A stretch of 64,000 bases of DNA, taken from the NCBI RefSeq assembly GCF_014204865.1, contig NZ_JACHMG010000001.1, forward strand, positions 1,116,001 to 1,180,000. Reading direction: 5' to 3'. The notes under the pieces were generated by a model. It did not search any database, had not been told where the DNA came from, and was given only the letters and a program-made list of their open reading frames with translations. This DNA comes from Amycolatopsis jiangsuensis. Its GTDB lineage: Bacteria; Actinomycetota; Actinomycetes; Mycobacteriales; Pseudonocardiaceae. Positions within the stretch are counted from its first letter, which is position 1. Every line of letters begins with the position of its first letter. Below, one piece after another: positions 25,415-33,781 of this stretch. The position numbers and the translations under genes are program-made.

Positions 25415-26758
25415 TCAGCGGGCGTAGGTGGCCAGGTCGTCGATGTCGGCCTTCGAACGGTCGCGCAGGGCCAGCACGCACCCGACGGTGACCGCCGCGG
25501 ACACCACGATGTAGATCGAGATCGAATACGGTGTCCCGGTCTCGTGCAGCAGCCAGGTCGCCAGCAGCGGCGCCGGGCCACCGGCGAACACCGACGCCAG
25601 CTGGTACCCGAGACCGGCACCGCCGTAGCGCAGGTGCGTCGGGAAGCTCTCCCCGATGAGCGCGGCCTGCGGCCCGTACTGCATCGCGTGCGTCACCAGC
25701 GAGACGACCACCGCGAAGAAGATCAGCACGTGCCCGCCGTGCGAGAGGGCCGTGAAGTACGGGAAGGCGATCACCGCGGTGAGCACCGCTCCGGTGAGGT
25801 AGATCTGCTTGCGCCCGACCCGGTCGGACAGTTGGGAGAACAGCGGGATCAGCACCAGCTCCGCGGCCGCCCCGACGAGGACCGCGATCAGCACGAACGT
25901 CTTGCTGAACTCCGGCCGCTCCACCACGTACACCAGGACGTAACTGGTGAACAGGTAGAACGGCATCTGCTCGCTGAACCGGAGCCCGGCCGAAAGCAGG
26001 ATCTCCCGCCAGTGGTGGCGCACCGCGTCCTTCACCGGTGCCTTCGAGGTCCGCTTCTCCGCGACCACCGCGGCGAACATCGGCGTCTCGAGGATCCGCA
26101 GCCGGATCACCAGCCCAATGCCGACCAGCACCAGGCTCAGCAGGAACGGGATCCGCCAGCCCCACGAATCGAACGCCTCGGGCGACAACGTCGCCGACAG
26201 CAGCGTCATCCCGCCGGTGCCGAGCACCAACCCGACCGGCACGCCGACCTGGGCGAAGCTCGCCAGCAGCCCGCGCCGGCGCTGATCACCCCATTCCATG
26301 GCCAGCAGCACCGAACCACTCCACTCGCCACCGATCGCGACGCCCTGCACCAGCCGCAGCAGCACGAGGATCAACGGTGCGGCGATGCCGATCGACTCGG
26401 TTCCTGGCAGGACGCCGACCACCGCCGAGGACAAGCCCATCAGCAGCAGCGTGACGATCAACGTGGCCTTGCGGCCCAGCCGGTCGCCCCAGTGCCCGAA
26501 CAGCGCCGCGCCGATCGGCCGCGCGGCGAACCCGACGGCGTAGGTGGCGAACGACTGCAGCGCACCGGCGTAGCCGGTGGACTCCGGGAAGAACAAGTGC
26601 GGGAAGACCAGCGCCGCGGCGGTGTTGTAGAGGAAGAAGTCGTACCACTCGATGGTGGTGCCGATCGATCCGGCGAGTGCGGCCCGCCGTACCTGTACCC
26701 GGCGGTCCCGGGAGGAAGCATCGACTGACTGGGTGACTTCGTTGTCGCCTAGAACCAT
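25415..26758 (-). CDS. MFS transporter, metabolite:H+ symporter (MHS) family
   Basis: A 447-residue 12-TM carrier. The ATG at 26758 (MVLGDNEV) has GAGAGG upstream. The MHS signatures are GTTIEWYDFFLYNTAAALVF, AARPIGAALFGHWGDRLGRK and RLVQGVAIGGEWSGSVLL. It belongs to the same family as the 11824-13167 carrier but is not associated with catabolic genes here. Likely substrates are organic acids, proline/betaine or shikimate-type compounds. A large nested dyad lies immediately upstream, in the region shared with the divergent SGNH hydrolase. Confidence 0.9.
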   Translation of the reverse strand: MVLGDNEVTQSVDASSRDRRVQVRRAALAGSIGTTIEWYDFFLYNTAAALVFPHLFFPESTGYAGALQSFATYAVGFAARPIGAALFGHWGDRLGRKATLIVTLLLMGLSSAVVGVLPGTESIGIAAPLILVLLRLVQGVAIGGEWSGSVLLAMEWGDQRRRGLLASFAQVGVPVGLVLGTGGMTLLSATLSPEAFDSWGWRIPFLLSLVLVGIGLVIRLRILETPMFAAVVAEKRTSKAPVKDAVRHHWREILLSAGLRFSEQMPFYLFTSYVLVYVVERPEFSKTFVLIAVLVGAAAELVLIPLFSQLSDRVGRKQIYLTGAVLTAVIAFPYFTALSHGGHVLIFFAVVVSLVTHAMQYGPQAALIGESFPTHLRYGGAGLGYQLASVFAGGPAPLLATWLLHETGTPYSISIYIVVSAAVTVGCVLALRDRSKADIDDLATYAR

Positions 26759-26762
26759 GTTT

Positions 26763-26808
26763 CGCACACCTCTCGTGATGGGCGTCACGCCATAGTGTGA
26801 GGTATGCG
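26763..26808. promoter_or_regulatory. 46-bp nested dyad upstream of the MHS transporter
   Basis: The outer arms CGCACACCTC (26763-26772) and GAGGTATGCG (26799-26808) match with one mismatch and share a centre, within half a base, with the inner perfect palindrome GGCGTCACGCC (26781-26791). It begins 5 bp from the transporter start codon. It is a probable operator; the regulator is not encoded next to it. Confidence 0.45.
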
Positions 26809-26872
26809 CGGGAGTTTGACGATTCCCCACCGGACATTCGCGAAGTTCGGCAGCGGTTCTAGACTGCGCCGC

Positions 26873-27649
26873 ATGACCAACCGCTTAGTCTGTCTCGGCG
26901 ACTCGTTCACCGAAGGCGTCGGTGACGACGATCCGGCCGCGCCGAACGGGGTCCGCGGCTGGGCCGACCGGGTCGCCAGCGTGCTGGCCGGGGTCGAGCC
27001 CGGGTTCCGCTACGCCAACCTCGCCGTGCGTGGCAAGCTGCTGCCGCAGGTGCTGGCCGAGCAGCTCGAGCCGGCGCTGGCGATGGAGCCGGACCTGGTC
27101 ACCCTCTACGCGGGCGGCAACGACCTGATGCGCCCCAAGGCCGATATCGACGCGCTCACCGGTTCCTACGAGCGAGCGGTGTCGCGCCTGCGTGGTGCGG
27201 GTGCGCGGGTGGTGCTGTTCACCGGCGTCGACGGCGTGGAGGACGCGCTGTTCCGCACGATCCGCGGTCGCGTCGCGATCTACAACGAGCACGTCCGCGG
27301 GATCGCGGCCCGGCACGGCGCGCTGCTGGTGGACATGTGGGCGATGCGTCAGCTGCGGGACCGGCGCCTGTGGTCGGCCGACCGGCTGCACCTGAACGCC
27401 TTGGGACACAACGAGATCGCGATCGCGCTCCTGGACGTCCTCGGTGTCGCCCACCGGCTGGCACCCGCGGTGCTGGGGCCTCGGCCGCGGGTCTCGCCGA
27501 AGCAGCAGCGCACGGCGAACCTGCGCTGGGGCCGCGAGCACGCGTTGCCGTGGATCGGGCGACGGCTGCGCGGCGAGTCGTCCGGCGACACGATCCACCC
27601 GAAGCGGCCCGCGCTGGCCCCGTTCGAGGAGCCCGCGCTCAAGCGGTGA
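26873..27649 (+). CDS. SGNH/GDSL-family hydrolase
   Basis: A 258-residue esterase/lipase-like protein. Block I is CLGDSFTEGVGDD (Ser nucleophile at about residue 10), the Gly block is NLAVRGK, block III is YAGGNDLM and block V is SADRLHLNALGHNEIA (Asp-His). The ATG at 26873 is chosen because block I follows immediately. There is no signal peptide, so the enzyme is cytoplasmic and would hydrolyse small esters or acyl groups. The 3' end overlaps the convergent CGNR gene by 11 nt. Confidence 0.9.
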   Translation: MTNRLVCLGDSFTEGVGDDDPAAPNGVRGWADRVASVLAGVEPGFRYANLAVRGKLLPQVLAEQLEPALAMEPDLVTLYAGGNDLMRPKADIDALTGSYERAVSRLRGAGARVVLFTGVDGVEDALFRTIRGRVAIYNEHVRGIAARHGALLVDMWAMRQLRDRRLWSADRLHLNALGHNEIAIALLDVLGVAHRLAPAVLGPRPRVSPKQQRTANLRWGREHALPWIGRRLRGESSGDTIHPKRPALAPFEEPALKR

Positions 27650-28163
27650 ACTGCCGCGCCCGGTGATCGGCGACGTTCACCCGTGTCCCGCAGCGGGTGG
27701 AGCAGAACCGGCGCCTGCCGTTACGCGAGGTGTCGACGAACGCGACACCGCACCCTTCGCGGGAGCAGACCCCGAGGCGACCCGGTTCCTCGCACACCAG
27801 ATGCGCGAGCCCACCCGCGGTGTAGGCGTGCACGCGGATCACCACTCCGGCGCCTTCGCTCGCGTAGTGCAGATGCGGCGGTTTCCCGTCGTGGCGGGCG
27901 ATGTACGGCCGGCAGGCGGCGACCGCGAGCAGCTCGTTGACGAGGTCTACGCGTGCGTCTTCCGGCGCCGCGAAGACCTCGTGGAGCTTGCGCCCCCAGT
28001 CGAGAATCCGGGCGGCTTCCTCGTCGTCGATGCTGGTCAGGGCCATGCCATGGGCCAGTCCGGCGGCGAGGAAATCCGCGGCCGTGGCGCCGCCTCGGTG
28101 CGCGAGCGTCGCGACCGCCGCGGCCACCTGGGCGCCCGCCCCGCCGTAAGGGTTGAAGTGCAC
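27639..28163 (-). CDS. CGNR zinc-finger protein (ABATE domain)
   Basis: A 174-residue protein with an N-terminal all-helical ABATE-type region and a C-terminal zinc finger: two cysteines in VCSREGCGVAF and two in RRRFCSTRCGTRVNV, ending in ADHRAR. This is the CGNR family, thought to be stress-linked DNA-binding regulators. GTG at 28163 (VHFNPYGG) is chosen as start because the family usually begins there. An ATG at 28190 in the same frame would overlap the start of the divergent zinc-ribbon gene. Confidence 0.82.
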   Translation of the reverse strand: MHFNPYGGAGAQVAAAVATLAHRGGATAADFLAAGLAHGMALTSIDDEEAARILDWGRKLHEVFAAPEDARVDLVNELLAVAACRPYIARHDGKPPHLHYASEGAGVVIRVHAYTAGGLAHLVCEEPGRLGVCSREGCGVAFVDTSRNGRRRFCSTRCGTRVNVADHRARQFTA

Positions 28164-28188
28164 TGAACCATTACAGCACGATCGGCTC

Positions 28189-28365
28189 ATGGACGAGAAC
28201 CGTTGCCCCCGCTGCGGCTGGCCCCTGGCGGAACTGCCGGCCTCCGCGGTCGTCCCCGCGTCCCGCGGCAGCCGCGCCGATTACGTGCGCTGCCTGTGCG
28301 GCAGCTGGGTGGCCCGTCTCGGCGGGGTGGTCGTCGGGGCCACCCGGCCACGGGGGTGGGGCTGA
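28189..28365 (+). CDS. Small zinc-ribbon protein
   Basis: A 58-residue protein, MDENRCPRCGWPLAEL, with a second cysteine pair in VRCLCGSWVARLGG. It forms a single zinc ribbon and little else. The codon use is typical of the neighbourhood, which supports real coding. It is divergent from the CGNR zinc-finger gene and converges on the TetR gene, which ends 16 bp past its stop. The function is unknown. Confidence 0.6.
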   Translation: MDENRCPRCGWPLAELPASAVVPASRGSRADYVRCLCGSWVARLGGVVVGATRPRGWG

Positions 28366-28380
28366 GCCGGGCTCGGCGGA

Positions 28381-28956
28381 TCAGGCCAGCTCCGGCCAGC
28401 CGCGCCGCAGGTGGGCGAACGCCGTCTCCAATGCGGCGGCCGGATTCTGTTCGGTACCGGCCACGTCGGGGATTTCCAGGACGTAGCGGGCGAACAGCCG
28501 CACGGACAGGCTGTCCGTGCCGCGGCCGGTCGCTTCCGCGATGGTCTCGGTGAGGCTGGTTTCGCAGCCGGTCCACAGGATCCGGGCATGAGCACGCAGC
28601 GCCGGCGTGCGCACGACGAGGGCGGCCAGCCGCCGGTGGTCCGGATCGGGGTCGTCGTCGAAGGGGCCCCGGCCGGCCAGGAATTCCTGCAGCGCCTGCA
28701 CCACCGAGATGCCCGGGGCGCGCTCGCGGACCGCGGCGGTCAGTGCCCGCTCGCGCTCGCCACCGTCGCCGAGGACGAGGGCTTCCTTCCCGCCGGGAAA
28801 GTGAGCGAACAGCGTGGACACGGCAGTGTCCGCGGCGTCCGCGATCTCGGCGACGGTGACCTCGTCGAACCCGCGAGCCAGGAACAACCGCCGGGCCGCC
28901 TCCGCCAGCGCCTGCCGCGTGGCCGCCTTCTTCCGTTCCCGCCGGTTCGCTGGCAT
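28381..28956 (-). CDS. TetR-family regulator
   Basis: A 191-residue protein. The N-terminal HTH is RKKAATRQALAEAARRLF then TVAEIADAADTAVSTLFAHF (residues 8-55), followed by a divergent helical ligand domain. It is divergent from an SDR oxidoreductase starting 109 bp away, a classic arrangement in which the regulator represses the enzyme and itself. A candidate operator lies at 29000-29014. Confidence 0.9.
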   Translation of the reverse strand: MPANRRERKKAATRQALAEAARRLFLARGFDEVTVAEIADAADTAVSTLFAHFPGGKEALVLGDGGERERALTAAVRERAPGISVVQALQEFLAGRGPFDDDPDPDHRRLAALVVRTPALRAHARILWTGCETSLTETIAEATGRGTDSLSVRLFARYVLEIPDVAGTEQNPAAALETAFAHLRRGWPELA

Positions 28957-28999
28957 GGCCGGAACGTAGCACAGTGACTATGAACTCGTATGGATTACA

Positions 29000-29014
29000 A
29001 AGTCGGAATGACTT
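29000..29014. promoter_or_regulatory. AAGTC-N5-GACTT dyad between TetR and SDR genes
   Basis: Perfect 5-bp arms AAGTC/GACTT lie in the divergent promoter region. The size is small for a TetR site, so this is tentative. Confidence 0.3.
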
Positions 29015-29064
29015 CGACTATTGTGGTGCCCGGCAGTACCTGCCCGACCGCCACAGGAGCAGAC

Positions 29065-29970
29065 ATGGCATCGACTCAGCGGCTTCCGGCCCCGGATGGC
29101 ACCACGGTCCTGGTCACCGGTGGCAACGCGGGGATCGGCTACTTCGTGGCCGAACAACTCGCCGAAGCCGGAGCCACCGTGCTCCTCGGCAGCCGCGACG
29201 CGACGAAGGCAGCCGCCGCGATGCGCAGCATCGGCGAACACGTGCCCGGCGCCCGGGTGCGGCACTTCCCGATGGACCTGGCCGCGCTCGAGTCCTCCTT
29301 GGACAGTCTCGAGCGGTTGGACGCGCTCGTGTGCAACGCGGGCGTGGCGTTCGACGATCAACGACGGCGGCAGACCCGCGACGGCCGGGAGCTGATGTTC
29401 GCCACGAACCACCTCGGGCACTTCACTTTGACCGCGCTGCTGGCGCCTCTGCTGTCGGCGGCTCCGGCGGGCCGGGTCGTCACCACCGGCAGCTTCGTGG
29501 CGAAAAGCGCCGAACTCGACTTCGCCGACCTGCAGTTCACCCACGGCTACCAGCCGAAAGCCGCGTACGCCCGCTCGAAGCTGGCACAGATGCTCTTCGG
29601 TTTCGAACTCGACCGCCGGCTGCGGGCGGCCGGACTTTCGACGGTGAGCGTGGTGAATCACCCCGGCGGCGCGCTGGATTCGCTGACGCCGTCGCGTCCG
29701 CCGGTGCACAGCCGGACCGTCGCCACGCGGTTGTGCGGTCTGCCCGCCGGAGTTTTCCTGCAGGGCAAACATGCGGGCGCATGGCCTGCGGTGCGGGCGG
29801 TACTCGATCCGGAGGTACGCGGCGGTCAGCTGTGGGGGCCGCAGGTGTTCGGATTGCGCGGGAAGCCGCGGCCGGAGCCGGTGCGCGGAATCCTGGCGGA
29901 CACCGCACTGGCGGCCGCGGTGTGGGACGCGAGCGTCGAGCTGACCGGAGGCCGGCCGTTCGGGCTCTGA
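29065..29970 (+). CDS. SDR-family NAD(P)-dependent oxidoreductase
   Basis: A 301-residue short-chain dehydrogenase of the WWOX/retinol-dehydrogenase-like type. The ATG at 29065 follows CAGGAGC. The cofactor loop is TGGNAGIGYFVAEQLA, the NAG strand is LVCNAGVAFDD, and KAAYARSKLAQMLF holds the active-site Tyr-x3-Lys. Ser sits in VVTTGSFVAK. It oxidises or reduces a carbonyl/alcohol; the substrate is unknown. Control by the divergent TetR protein is likely. Its stop abuts the convergent pentapeptide-repeat gene with no gap. Confidence 0.88.
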   Translation: MASTQRLPAPDGTTVLVTGGNAGIGYFVAEQLAEAGATVLLGSRDATKAAAAMRSIGEHVPGARVRHFPMDLAALESSLDSLERLDALVCNAGVAFDDQRRRQTRDGRELMFATNHLGHFTLTALLAPLLSAAPAGRVVTTGSFVAKSAELDFADLQFTHGYQPKAAYARSKLAQMLFGFELDRRLRAAGLSTVSVVNHPGGALDSLTPSRPPVHSRTVATRLCGLPAGVFLQGKHAGAWPAVRAVLDPEVRGGQLWGPQVFGLRGKPRPEPVRGILADTALAAAVWDASVELTGGRPFGL

Positions 29971-30774
29971 TCACCAGTGTGCGGGCTGGGCGAGCCGGGC
30001 GGGCAGCCGCGTGCTCTCGTCACCGCGGGCGGTGTTGACCTGAGTTTGGGTGAGGAACAGGCTGCTGCCGAGATCGGCACCACGGACGTCGGCGTCGCGC
30101 AGATCGGCACCGAGCAGGTCGGCGTGCCGCAGGTCCGCGCCGCGAAGTTCGGCCGCGATGAGGTAGGACCCGCGCAGGTTCGCCCCGCGCAGGTCGGCAC
30201 CGGACAGCTTCGCCCCCATCAAGTCGGCGCCTCGGCGGTTCTTCTTCTTGCCCCGCACCTGGGCACGGACGAGTTCGCTGGTACGGGTCAGCACAACGTC
30301 CGCCTTCGCGCGTTCCTCGGCGACGTCGGTGGCCAGCAGGTCATCGGGTGCGGCTTCGGTGCGCGCGCGGATGACGGCGGCCGCGTCGTCCAGTCCGGGA
30401 TGGATCTCGCGGGTCGCGTCGAGACCGCGGGCTTCGGTCAGGTACCAGAGCAGTTCGTGCAGCTGCCGCATCACCGGCAGTGCCGCGAACATCGCTTCCC
30501 GGACCTCCGGTGCGCCACGCCAGTCCTGGCCGGCGAAGGTCACCTGGGAGACCTGCTGACCGGCGCCGAAGCAGTCGTATCCGGTACAGCCGGCGAACCC
30601 CTGGGGGCGCAACCGGTCGTGGATCCCGCAGCGGAAGTCGGGTTGCAGGTTGGGGCACGGATCGCCGGCGGCCTTGTCGATGGCGAAGTCGGCGGAGCGG
30701 GTGAAGGTCAGGGCGACGCAGCAGAGGCCGAAGCACCTCGCGCAGTCCGCGGTCAGCGCGGAGTGGTCGGGCAC
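29971..30774 (-). CDS. Pentapeptide-repeat protein with Cys-rich N-terminal domain
   Basis: A 267-residue protein. Residues 1-75 hold nine cysteines (CARCFGLCC, DPCPNL, FRCGIHD, GCTGYDCFGAGQ), suggesting a metal-binding domain. A helical middle follows, then a basic GKKKNRRGAD link. Residues about 183-240 contain consecutive A(D/N)LxG pentapeptides (GADLMGAKLSGADLRGANLR and onward) that build a right-handed beta-helix. Pentapeptide-repeat proteins sometimes mimic DNA (gyrase protection), but with this short helix and the Cys domain the role is unknown. Confidence 0.85.
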   Translation of the reverse strand: MPDHSALTADCARCFGLCCVALTFTRSADFAIDKAAGDPCPNLQPDFRCGIHDRLRPQGFAGCTGYDCFGAGQQVSQVTFAGQDWRGAPEVREAMFAALPVMRQLHELLWYLTEARGLDATREIHPGLDDAAAVIRARTEAAPDDLLATDVAEERAKADVVLTRTSELVRAQVRGKKKNRRGADLMGAKLSGADLRGANLRGSYLIAAELRGADLRHADLLGADLRDADVRGADLGSSLFLTQTQVNTARGDESTRLPARLAQPAHW

Positions 30775-30839
30775 GGTTTCTCCTTGCGGGTCATTCCTTC
30801 CCAGCGTAGTCGAGGCTGCCCGGCTGCTAGCCTCGGCTG

Positions 30840-32087
30840 GTGGTGATCAAGCCTCTCGCGATCGCGGCCCCCAGTGCCGTCTCGGCCGACGTCGAGCCGT
30901 GGCCCGGGGTCACGGATCCGGCCGGGCTGCTGGCCGGGATCGCGGACTGGCTGAGCGGCTACGGCAATCCGCTCACGCGCCGGACCTACGGCGAAGGGCT
31001 CGGCCTGCCGGTCACCGCGGAGGCGATCCGTACCTGGCAGCGTCCCGGTGAAACCACAGTGGCGTGGAACGACGCTCTCGACGTCTACGCTGCCGCGCTG
31101 CGCGTTTCGCTGGCGGCGCCACCGCGGGCAGTGAACCGCACAGCGCCCCCGCCGGCCGCCCCGGGCCGGTTGCGGCACCTGCACTGGTTCCGCTGGTGCG
31201 CTGCCCGGCAGCTCGATCCCGGCCTCGCCACCACCAGCCACGTCAAGGCCTGGCTGGACGCGCTCACCGAGGCCGGCGCCGCGCCCGCCACGCGCGACCG
31301 GATGCTCGCCACGGTCAAGGCGCTCTACGGACACCTCGCCGGCTGTGGTCTGGCTGCCGCCAACCCCGCCGCCCTCAGCAGGCGTCGGCTGGGTCTCACC
31401 GCTGGCGCGCAGAGCACGTCGGCCACCGTCACGCTCACCTCTCGACAGGTCGCCGCGTTGCACGCCGCCGCTGCCACACCGCGCCGTGGTGCCAGCCCGG
31501 TCGACACGGCACGCGCTGCGGCCGTCGTCACGCTGTTCACGCTGGGGCTACGGGTCAGCGAGCTGTGCGGCTTGGACGAGCGGGACCTCCACGTGACCCG
31601 CGGCCGTCGCGCGCTGCGGGTCCACGGCAAGGGCGGCAAGTCCCGTGTCGTCTACTTGAGCCGGCCCGCCGAAGACGCCCTCGCGACGTATCAGGCACGA
31701 GCCGGGGCCCCGTCGACCGACGTGGCCCGCCGCGGCACTGCTGTGGGGAAGGCGGCCGTGGCGGGCACCGCTGTGGGGGAGGACCGTCCGCTGCTGCGCA
31801 CCCGCGGTGGTCGCCGTTTCCAGCGTCAGGCGATCTGGCAGCTGCTGCGCCGCGTCGCCGCGAGCAGCGGGGACGACCTCGCCACCGTCGCCGACGCTCT
31901 GCACCCGCATGCGCTGCGCCACTTCTACGTCACCGCCGCCGTCGAGGCGGGCGCCCAGCTCGACCACGTCCAAGCCGACGTCGGGCACAGCAGCATCGAC
32001 ACGACCCGCACCGTCTACGACCACGCGGCCCGGGACCCGGGCCGCAGCGCCGTCGACCTCGTCACGGAAACCTGGTACCCGAGCTGA
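30840..32087 (+). CDS. Tyrosine recombinase/integrase
   Basis: A 415-residue protein, GTG start (30840, or 30843). The catalytic set is complete: Arg238 in LGLRVSELCG, Lys264/267 in VHGKGGKSR, His357 and Arg360 in HPHALRHFY, His383 in VGHSSIDT and Tyr393 in TRTVYDHA. The core-binding SAM-like domain spans about residues 110-185. The unusually long N-terminal region (1-105) has no recognised domain. No excisionase, tRNA or att duplication was seen nearby, so the element's ends are unclear. The genes immediately downstream are decayed. Confidence 0.9.
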   Translation: MVIKPLAIAAPSAVSADVEPWPGVTDPAGLLAGIADWLSGYGNPLTRRTYGEGLGLPVTAEAIRTWQRPGETTVAWNDALDVYAAALRVSLAAPPRAVNRTAPPPAAPGRLRHLHWFRWCAARQLDPGLATTSHVKAWLDALTEAGAAPATRDRMLATVKALYGHLAGCGLAAANPAALSRRRLGLTAGAQSTSATVTLTSRQVAALHAAAATPRRGASPVDTARAAAVVTLFTLGLRVSELCGLDERDLHVTRGRRALRVHGKGGKSRVVYLSRPAEDALATYQARAGAPSTDVARRGTAVGKAAVAGTAVGEDRPLLRTRGGRRFQRQAIWQLLRRVAASSGDDLATVADALHPHALRHFYVTAAVEAGAQLDHVQADVGHSSIDTTRTVYDHAARDPGRSAVDLVTETWYPS

Positions 32088-32105
32088 CCGCTCCGCGGCG
32101 CACGG

Positions 32106-32727
32106 TCACCGGCGGCCGGCGATCTTTCGGAAGGCACGGCTTGGCGGGTGTCCACTGGCCGGCCACGCGAGGTCGTCGACGGCGAGAAACGGTTCCCCGG
32201 ACACGGCCGCGGGTGTCGCCCCGGTGAATGCCCTGACGTCCCGGTGCAAGTGGGACTGATCGGCGTAGCCGGTGTCGGCCGCGACCCGCGCCGCGTCGTC
32301 ACCCGCGACCAGGCGGCGGGCGGCATGGTCGAAGCGGACCAGGTTCACGGCGCGTTGGGGCGGCAAGCCGAGCTGCGAGCAGAACCGGGACCACAGGCGC
32401 TTACGGCTCCATCCGACCTCGGCCGCGAGTCCGTCGACCCGGATCAGGCCACGGCTGCCGACGATCCGGTGCCAGGCCCAGGCGACCTCCGGGGCCGCCG
32501 GCGGCCCCGCCTCGTGCCGGCGGGCGAGCAGCGCGTCGGTCAACGCGAAAAGGACGGGGCGTGCCGGCGCCGAACTCCAGGAGCAGCGTCACCGGCGGGT
32601 GCGGGACCATCCGCAATGCGACCAGGTCGTGGGCACGGAACCCGGCCATGGTGAGGCCGGCGACCCGGCTGGGCCGCTGCGGGCACGCCACGTCCCACAC
32701 CGCCTTACCGTGCTTGAACGTCCCCAC
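32106..32727 (-). pseudogene. AraC-family regulator, inactivated by internal deletion
   Basis: The N-terminal part (GTG 32727, VGTFKHGKAVWDVACPQRP to VTLLLEFGAG) is in one frame. The C-terminal part with the double HTH is in another (ALTDALLARRHEAG, GWSRKRLWSRFCSQLGLPP, ADQSHLHRDVRAFTG). The join is at about 32545-32565. Homologous regulators are about 280 residues and have roughly 75 more residues between these two segments, so this is a deletion with loss of frame. The comparison with full-length relatives is from memory. It is divergent from the broken hydrolase gene, its probable former target. Confidence 0.8.
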
Positions 32728-32802
32728 TGTTCCAGGGTACGGAAGCCGGCCGGGGGAACATTCGTCCAATCCGCAGGCGGGAATCGCGGCGACAGTGGCC
32801 CC

Positions 32803-33653
32803 ATGACTGTTTCCGACGACCGGCCGCGCGCACCTCGCGACGCCGTGACCACCGAAGTTCGACGCTGTCACTCGGCGACGGCGGCATCCACGTTCGCCAG
32901 GACGATCCCCGCGACGCCCCGGCACTCCTGCTCATCCACGGGTCCGCGTCCTCGACCCGCTCGTGGGACTCGCTGGTTCCGATCCTGGCCGGATCCCACC
33001 GCGTCATCCGGATCGACCTGCTGGGGCACGGCCGCTCGGCCAAGCCGGCCGACCGGAGCTACGCGCTCCCGGACCAGGCAGGCCGGGCCGGAGTGGTCCT
33101 GGACCGGCTCGGTGTCGAGCACGCCGTGGTCGTCGGTCATTCCAGCGGCGGCGCGGTCGCCACCGCCGTCGCCGAGCGATCCGACCTGGTGCCGCGCTCG
33201 CGCTCATCAACACCGGACCCAGCATGAGTGCCTTCGCAGCACCGCGAACCGCCGGGTTCGGGCTCGCGCAGTGGCCGCCGACCGACGAGCAGATCCGCCG
33301 GTTCGCGAGCACCGGTTTCAGCCGCCCGGGCTACCGGATCCCGTCAGAGCTGTTCGACGAGGTCGCTGCATGACCCACCACACGCTCACCGCGACGACGC
33401 AGGGTACCCGCGACTACCTCGAGCACCAGGCGCCTCCGGGCCGGCTGGCGGCCGTCGGCAAGCCACTGCTGGTGATCTCGGCGAGGACGACCGCAGATGG
33501 CGATCCTCGTCCGCCGCCGACTACCGCGCCGTTGCGGGCGCGGAAATCGAGGTGCTGCCCGGCCTCGGGCACTCACCCATCCTCGAAGATCCCGCGCGGA
33601 CCGCAGTCCCGCTGCCGGCCTTCACCGCGATCCACTCCGTACGGCTGGGCTGA
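32803..33653 (+). pseudogene. Alpha/beta-hydrolase gene with four single-base losses
   Basis: A complete hydrolase can be read by moving through frames 1, 3, 2, 1, 3. In order these give MTVSDDRPRAPRD; LSLGDGGIHVRQDD to VVVGHSSGGAVATAVAE (Ser nucleophile); LALINTGPSMSAFA to SELFDEVA; MTHHTLTATTQGTRDYLE to GKPLLVI; then GEDDRRWRSSSAADY (acid) and LPGLGHSPILEDP (His). The shifts fall near 32858, 33193, 33368 and 33482, each fitting loss of one base. Adding four bases to the 851-bp span gives exactly 285 codons, the normal size of such enzymes. Confidence 0.85.
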
Positions 33654-33678
33654 GCGACAGGGCCGGCCACCCTCTGCG

Positions 33679-33714
33679 AGGTTGGCTACAGAATCCCAAT
33701 TCTGTAGCCAACCT
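33679..33714. terminator. 16-bp perfect stem hairpin upstream of the coiled-coil gene
   Basis: AGGTTGGCTACAGAAT (33679-33694) and ATTCTGTAGCCAACCT (33699-33714) pair perfectly around a CCCA loop. It is markedly AT-richer than its surroundings. It may terminate the hydrolase transcript or act as a regulatory element of the next gene. Confidence 0.6.
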
Positions 33715-33721
33715 ACTAACT

Positions 33722-33760
33722 GGTTACGTAACCACAACGCTGGTTTTAGGTTACGTAACT
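33722..33760. promoter_or_regulatory. Two TTACGTAA palindromes in the promoter of the coiled-coil gene
   Basis: GGTTACGTAACC (33722-33733) is a perfect 12-bp palindrome. GGTTACGTAACT (33749-33760) is a second copy, with a perfect 10-bp core, 27 bp downstream start to start. A possible -10 TAGTAC lies at 33766-33771, placing the second copy between -35 and -10. This is a typical repressor arrangement. The start codon is 11 bp past that -10, so the transcript would be nearly leaderless. Confidence 0.55.
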
Positions 33761-33781
33761 GCTCGTAGTACAGTGTGCGCC

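Noticed and set aside
30840..33781. Attachment sites flanking the first recombinase
   Set aside because: No direct repeat pair or tRNA gene could be identified by eye around the recombinase.
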